From: CBEULR01 sp965544035
GTDB taxonomy: Bacteria; Bacillota; Desulfotomaculia; Desulfotomaculales; Desulforudaceae
Assembly (NCBI GenBank): GCA_965544035.1
Contig: CBEULR010000001.1
Span: 159,749 to 223,748 of the forward strand
Length of the DNA stretch: 64,000 bases
Direction: 5' to 3'
This document shows positions 60,953-64,000 of this stretch, in pieces. The notes beneath the pieces were generated by a model that saw nothing but the letters and a program-made list of their open reading frames with translations, searched no databases and was not told the DNA's origin. Made by a program: the position numbers and the translations under genes. The first letter of the stretch is position 1, and each line of letters opens with the position of its first letter.

Positions 60953-62712
60953 GCGCCACCCACCAACCTCTCAAAACCGGATTTTATAATAAGAGCAATT
61001 CGTCTCCTTCGTTCCTTAAGAAAATCCTCGTAATCAAGTTCATACCAGTTTGAAGGCAATCCGTGCCGCTCATACATCTGTTGAAGTTCATCGGAAGCAA
61101 AGCGTTCTTCCAGTTTCGGCACATAGTCCCTGGGAGCTCTGTCGGAAATCTTGATATTATCGCTCCATTCCACCAAAGCATAGTTTGCTACCTGGTTAAT
61201 CAAGCGCTTTTCTCGAACCCCTATTCGTTGCAAGTATTTGCGGGGAAACAGATGATGACGTTCCAAAGCAGACTTCTTGGCCTTCGTGGTAGGATCCAGC
61301 AACTCGGACACCTTCATTTTCGAGTATAAGACCCGCGCTTGCAACAGATAAAGCGTGGCATAGTAGGCAAATTGCGCAGTGTTCCTGGCAGCAGCGGTTT
61401 CCAATTCGTTGGGCAAGGTTACCTCCCAATAGTCTTTGGTCAAGACGGCACCAATCTGCTCATCTAGAATGCGGACAAAGTCATCGGCTGTGTTTGCTCC
61501 GCGCAGTAGGGCCATATCCTGTTCAAACCGCGCTTCGGGCGAACCTGTATAACGCCCCGTGAGCGTTGCCATAAAAAACCAGCGCGCCATCACTTCACGC
61601 AAGTGGTACAAATCTACTTTGAGGTCTCGCTTCCCTATGAGCCACAATGCGTAAGTGTAAAGAACAGCCATTTGCGAGGAGATGAGTTGATCGGAGGGGT
61701 ATCCCGCCCTTTTCGGCACCGTGAAAAACTCATGCCAGTTTTGAAGGTCTAGGGTGTATGCCTGAGCCTCTTGCAATAAGGCAAACTGCTTTACGCGCTG
61801 TTCATCGGAGAATTGCCGCGTTTCCAGGTCCTTCCCTCGAAGCAGGGAATAAACGTGCTCTAAGCGTGCGCGGCGAAACCCCAGCGCCACGCTTACGCGC
61901 AGCAACTGGTCAGGGTTAGGGCGTAAATAATGATTAAAAGGTGAAGGACTGCCATCAGGGGAGGGTGCTTTGCTGCGCCGGCAAAATTCTTCCAGCTCTT
62001 TGCGACCCTCGTCCCAGAATACGGACATCAAGGTGAGAATAAAATTGGCCTGATTGAGCGGTGTCCCTTTACTATTGATACGCACAAAGATCTCCGAGAC
62101 CTTGTCTTCATCAACGGAAGAGGAGATCTCCAGCGCAGTGAACGGATATTCTTCAAGTTTGATCAGTCGGTCAATTCTCTCATGAATTATATCTTCTTCT
62201 TCGACGGTCAATGGGCGCCGTTTTCCTAATTTCTCAAGGAATTTTCTCTTAAAAGCGTGCGGTTTCGTATCGGGTTGCCATAACATGCTAATGTCAGGAA
62301 TCCACTCTACGTCCTTCTCAATCGCTGCATTAGAGACTTCAAATTTCTCACTCAGCGGATGAAAAGCTATTTTTATCCGCTGGGACTTGAAGTCTCTCGT
62401 AATCACGGGCACGGCTTTCATGACTGCGTACAATGAGGTCAACCGTTGCTGGCCATCCACGATGAGCAAATGCGCCACCTTTTGTTTATGCTCCGTTCCA
62501 ATCGGGCGGTGGGTATCGGAATAACCGTTCTCCCAGAAGAGAAGATAGCCAATGGGGAAGCCGCGATACATCGAGTCAAACAAATCGCGTACCTTGGTCA
62601 TCGGCCAAACAAAGGGACGCTGAATGTCAGGCAGCCCGATTTCTCCCATAGATATATATTCAATTAACCCCTTCAGGGTATAATCAACCTTCTTGAAGAG
62701 TACTTCCGCCAC
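60949..62712 (-). CDS. DUF262 (GmrSD-like) putative nuclease
   Basis: 587 residues. N-terminal DUF262 domain (about 10-230): GEIGLPDIQRPFVWP, then RGFPIGYLLFWE and LLIVDGQQRLTSLYAVM, which is the ParB-like nucleotide-hydrolysing motif. C-terminal HNH-like DUF1524-type part with LERHHLFPRKYL and NYALVEWSDN. Single-chain GmrSD-type proteins act against foreign modified DNA. GTG 62712 has AGGGGAT upstream; the longer frame (62769) runs into the IS remnant. It seems intact. Confidence 0.85.
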   Translation of the reverse strand: MAEVLFKKVDYTLKGLIEYISMGEIGLPDIQRPFVWPMTKVRDLFDSMYRGFPIGYLLFWENGYSDTHRPIGTEHKQKVAHLLIVDGQQRLTSLYAVMKAVPVITRDFKSQRIKIAFHPLSEKFEVSNAAIEKDVEWIPDISMLWQPDTKPHAFKRKFLEKLGKRRPLTVEEEDIIHERIDRLIKLEEYPFTALEISSSVDEDKVSEIFVRINSKGTPLNQANFILTLMSVFWDEGRKELEEFCRRSKAPSPDGSPSPFNHYLRPNPDQLLRVSVALGFRRARLEHVYSLLRGKDLETRQFSDEQRVKQFALLQEAQAYTLDLQNWHEFFTVPKRAGYPSDQLISSQMAVLYTYALWLIGKRDLKVDLYHLREVMARWFFMATLTGRYTGSPEARFEQDMALLRGANTADDFVRILDEQIGAVLTKDYWEVTLPNELETAAARNTAQFAYYATLYLLQARVLYSKMKVSELLDPTTKAKKSALERHHLFPRKYLQRIGVREKRLINQVANYALVEWSDNIKISDRAPRDYVPKLEERFASDELQQMYERHGLPSNWYELDYEDFLKERRRRIALIIKSGFERLVGGA

Positions 62713-62765
62713 ACCTATCCCCTCACATCTGCAAACATTCTTATGACCTTCCCCCGTTAAAATAG

Positions 62766-62965
62766 ACACTGAAAATAGCAGGTTACTCCGGTTTTCAGCG
62801 TTTTCAATAGTCCGGGCCGGCGACTAACACACCTGTTTGTATTCCACCGGCGACATATAACCCAGGGCTGAATGGAGTCGAGCCCGGTTGTAGAATACCT
62901 CGATATACTCAAAAACAGCCTGCCGCGCTGCGGCCCTCGTCTTAAAACGGTTTCCGTAAGAGTAT
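62766..62965 (-). mobile_element. IS3-family remnant (3' end of transposase orfB)
   Basis: In the frame ending at the TAG 62824-62826 the conserved end FEYIEVFYNRARLHSALGY and SPVEYKQ is read, the C-terminus of IS3-family transposase B. Upstream the frame stops at 62965-62967, so only about 45 residues survive. The terminal repeat probably lies at 62755-62790. Confidence 0.75.
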
Positions 62966-63188
62966 CACGCTCGTCGGAGGAAAGCTCTCCAGGAGGGATC
63001 TTCCACCAGCTATGGTGAAGTGTAATCCCTTTCCAGGTGAGATTATCCGGTACGCTTATGCCCAAAGGGGAAAAATCATACAACCCATTCTTGCCCCGGA
63101 AAGTGTGCCCGCACCCGGATCCAAACAACTTCCCTCTATCGAACAGCTTCCCAATATCGTGCAACTCAGGAACAAAGGATTCGCTCAT
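62966..63188 (-). pseudogene. truncated HD-domain gene, Cas10-like N-terminus
   Basis: About 75 residues before the IS remnant. VPELHDIGKLF gives an HD-type motif near the N-terminus, followed by GSGCGHTFRGKN and GITLHHSWWKI. The ATG (63188) overlaps the cas6 stop region by 23 bp behind GGGTGA. Position after cas6 and the HD motif suggest a Cas10 or Csx11-type effector subunit; the exact family is uncertain. The frame continues into non-homologous IS sequence until 62757. Confidence 0.55.
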
Positions 63189-63779
63189 TGATTTCACCCT
63201 GACTCACCATAGTTACGTCGATTTCGCCAAGACCGAAAACTGTACCCTTGCCAATGTGGGTGTACCGAGCTAAACAGAGAAAAGGAAAAAGCGCAGAAAA
63301 GTCTCCCTGGTATATGGCCCATCCGGTTAACCCATCAATCTTCAGATGGGTTTTCTGCCGGTTTGAGTAACGCTCCAGATTCGTCCAGACAACATTATGT
63401 TGGCAGATCCCAATCTCGGACGCCCGCTCCACGATTTGCCGGTAAGGAATATCTAGAGTAAACCCACAGTGAAAATAAGCTAGAGTAGAAATGCGGATCA
63501 GGACCTCGCGCATTAACACGCCGAATTCAGGCTTTCGGATCAACATTCCCCGGGTCTTTACGCGCAGGGGAGTCCGAAAGTCAATTCTAATCCCATTAGC
63601 GGATTCGTCCCACTCTTGAATACATTCGCTGCCAGAAACCTCATGCCCGCCATCGGAAACAATGGAATCTCCGTTAAACAACACAATCTTATGACCGTTC
63701 AGTAAATCAACCTGGGCAACAGATTCCAGGGAGAACTTGCTCCTGCCCCTACCGATTCCGATGCTGCCCCATTGCCGAC
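63166..63779 (-). pseudogene. cas6: cas6 truncated by IS21-family insertion
   Basis: About 204 residues of a Cas6/RAMP pre-crRNA endoribonuclease. Seen: GIGRGRSKF, IDFRTPLRVKTRG, YFHCGFTLDIPYRQIVERA, LKIDGLTGWAIYQGD and the C-terminal glycine-rich RYTHIGKGTVFGLGEI. The frame is open from 63779 without a start and an IS terminus lies exactly there, so the N-terminal part was separated by the insertion. No repeat-spacer array is in the window. Confidence 0.8.
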
Positions 63780-63792
63780 TGTCAACGGCATC

Positions 63793-63828
63793 TTAAAATT
63801 CCCCAATTTCGGCGATTTAAAATTCCCC
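63793..63828. repeat. terminal direct repeats of the IS21 element
   Basis: TTAAAATTCCCC occurs at 63793-63804 and 63817-63828, 24 bp apart, as transposase binding repeats do in IS21 ends. Confidence 0.7.
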
Positions 63829-63877
63829 ACCTTTGCCTGGACTAATTCGAAACACCTCCCATCCTCAGTGTTGAGAA

Positions 63878-64000
63878 TTAGTGTGCCGTCCGGGGTGGTA
63901 TCCGCGAGGGAACCAACCCTTCCCGGCGCTTCTCTCGTAAGCGGTAGCTCTCGCCTTTAATGTTTACGGTGGTAGCGTGATGCAGCAGGCGATCCAGGAT
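63878..64000 (-). CDS. istB: IstB-like transposition helper ATPase, C-terminal part
   Basis: The last 40 residues run off the window edge: LDRLLHHATTVNIKGESYRL then REKRREGL, the conserved end of IstB. The stop is TAA at 63878-63880. The rest including the Walker motifs is outside the window. Confidence 0.8.
   Translation of the reverse strand: MLDRLLHHATTVNIKGESYRLREKRREGLVPSRIPPRTAH

Larger units (their letters stand above)
63780..64000 (-). mobile_element. IS21-family element, one end (continues beyond window)
   Basis: Terminus TGTCAACGGCATC at 63780-63792, internal near-direct repeats in the first 50 bp, then the end of istB. These are the normal features of an IS21 element end. Confidence 0.75.

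Noticed and set aside
63684..64000. CRISPR array near cas6
   Set aside because: The repeats at 63793-63828 belong to the IS21 end; no regularly spaced repeats of 25-40 nt with spacers are in the window.

Overview
The window looks like a chromosomal segment of an anaerobic, endospore-forming member of the Clostridia, most like the Peptococcaceae/Desulfotomaculales group. Reasons: a dense sporulation gene set (spoIIP, spmAB, gerW/ytfJ, spoVAC-D-Eb-F, sigF with its regulators, dacF, spoVB-like), the IspH-ribosomal S1 fusion typical of this group, and lineage-typical unknown families (DUF3189, DUF512, DUF1614, DUF2953, DUF4264). The genus is inference; there is no rRNA in the window.

Layout. 0.2-1.3 kb (+): a stand-alone small carbohydrate-binding module and an EcsC-like membrane protein. 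1.2-12.0 kb (-): rhomboid protease, Fe-alcohol dehydrogenase, nitroreductase, DUF192, gpsA, purQ, a long purL carrying PurS-like domains, plsY, der and a PDZ-radical-SAM protein. 12-15 kb (-): two DUF3189 genes, spoIIP, DUF1614. 15-25 kb (-): ispH-rpsA fusion, plsC, cmk, then an aromatic amino acid block (aroA, tyrA, aroF, hisC) preceded by an HD-GYP protein and aroH. 25-39 kb (-): pseudouridine synthase, spmB/spmA, gerW, DUF2953, trpS, site-2 protease, a DHH-CBS-tRNA nucleotidyltransferase, lysA, TrpB2, spoVAF-Eb-D-C. 39-42 kb (-): dodecin, sigF-spoIIAB-spoIIAA, dacF, with readable sigma-H and forespore promoters. 42.4 kb: tRNA-Trp. 42.6-50.3 kb: EF-G-like GTPase, spoVB-like flippase (+), surE, DUF4264, and a preQ0 cluster (folE, queE, DUF366, queC, queD). 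50-55 kb (-): TPR protein, deoC, ddl, a large Zn-phospholipase-C-like protein. 55-59 kb: anchored metallophosphoesterase (+), a short ORF, a thioredoxin-fold gene interrupted by an in-frame TGA, endonuclease III-like (-), a small ATPase (+), an orphan gene.

From 59.2 kb to the end the character changes: a catalytic-domain-only serine recombinase, tRNA-Leu with a recombinase tail abutting its 3' end, a truncated restriction-type helicase, a DUF262/GmrSD-like gene, an IS3 remnant, a truncated HD (Cas10-like) gene, a cas6 gene cut by an IS21-family element, and the 3' end of istB at the window edge. This is a decayed defence island at a tRNA site.

The main candidate for something undescribed in this context is at about 56.96-57.23 kb: a small thioredoxin-fold protein whose active-site position is occupied by TGA, followed by a hairpin with a guanine-starting loop at the distance expected for a bacterial SECIS. 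It may be a selenoprotein that ordinary gene calling would truncate. Starts given here often differ from the longest ORF because a Shine-Dalgarno sequence decides them; TTG starts are unusually frequent.
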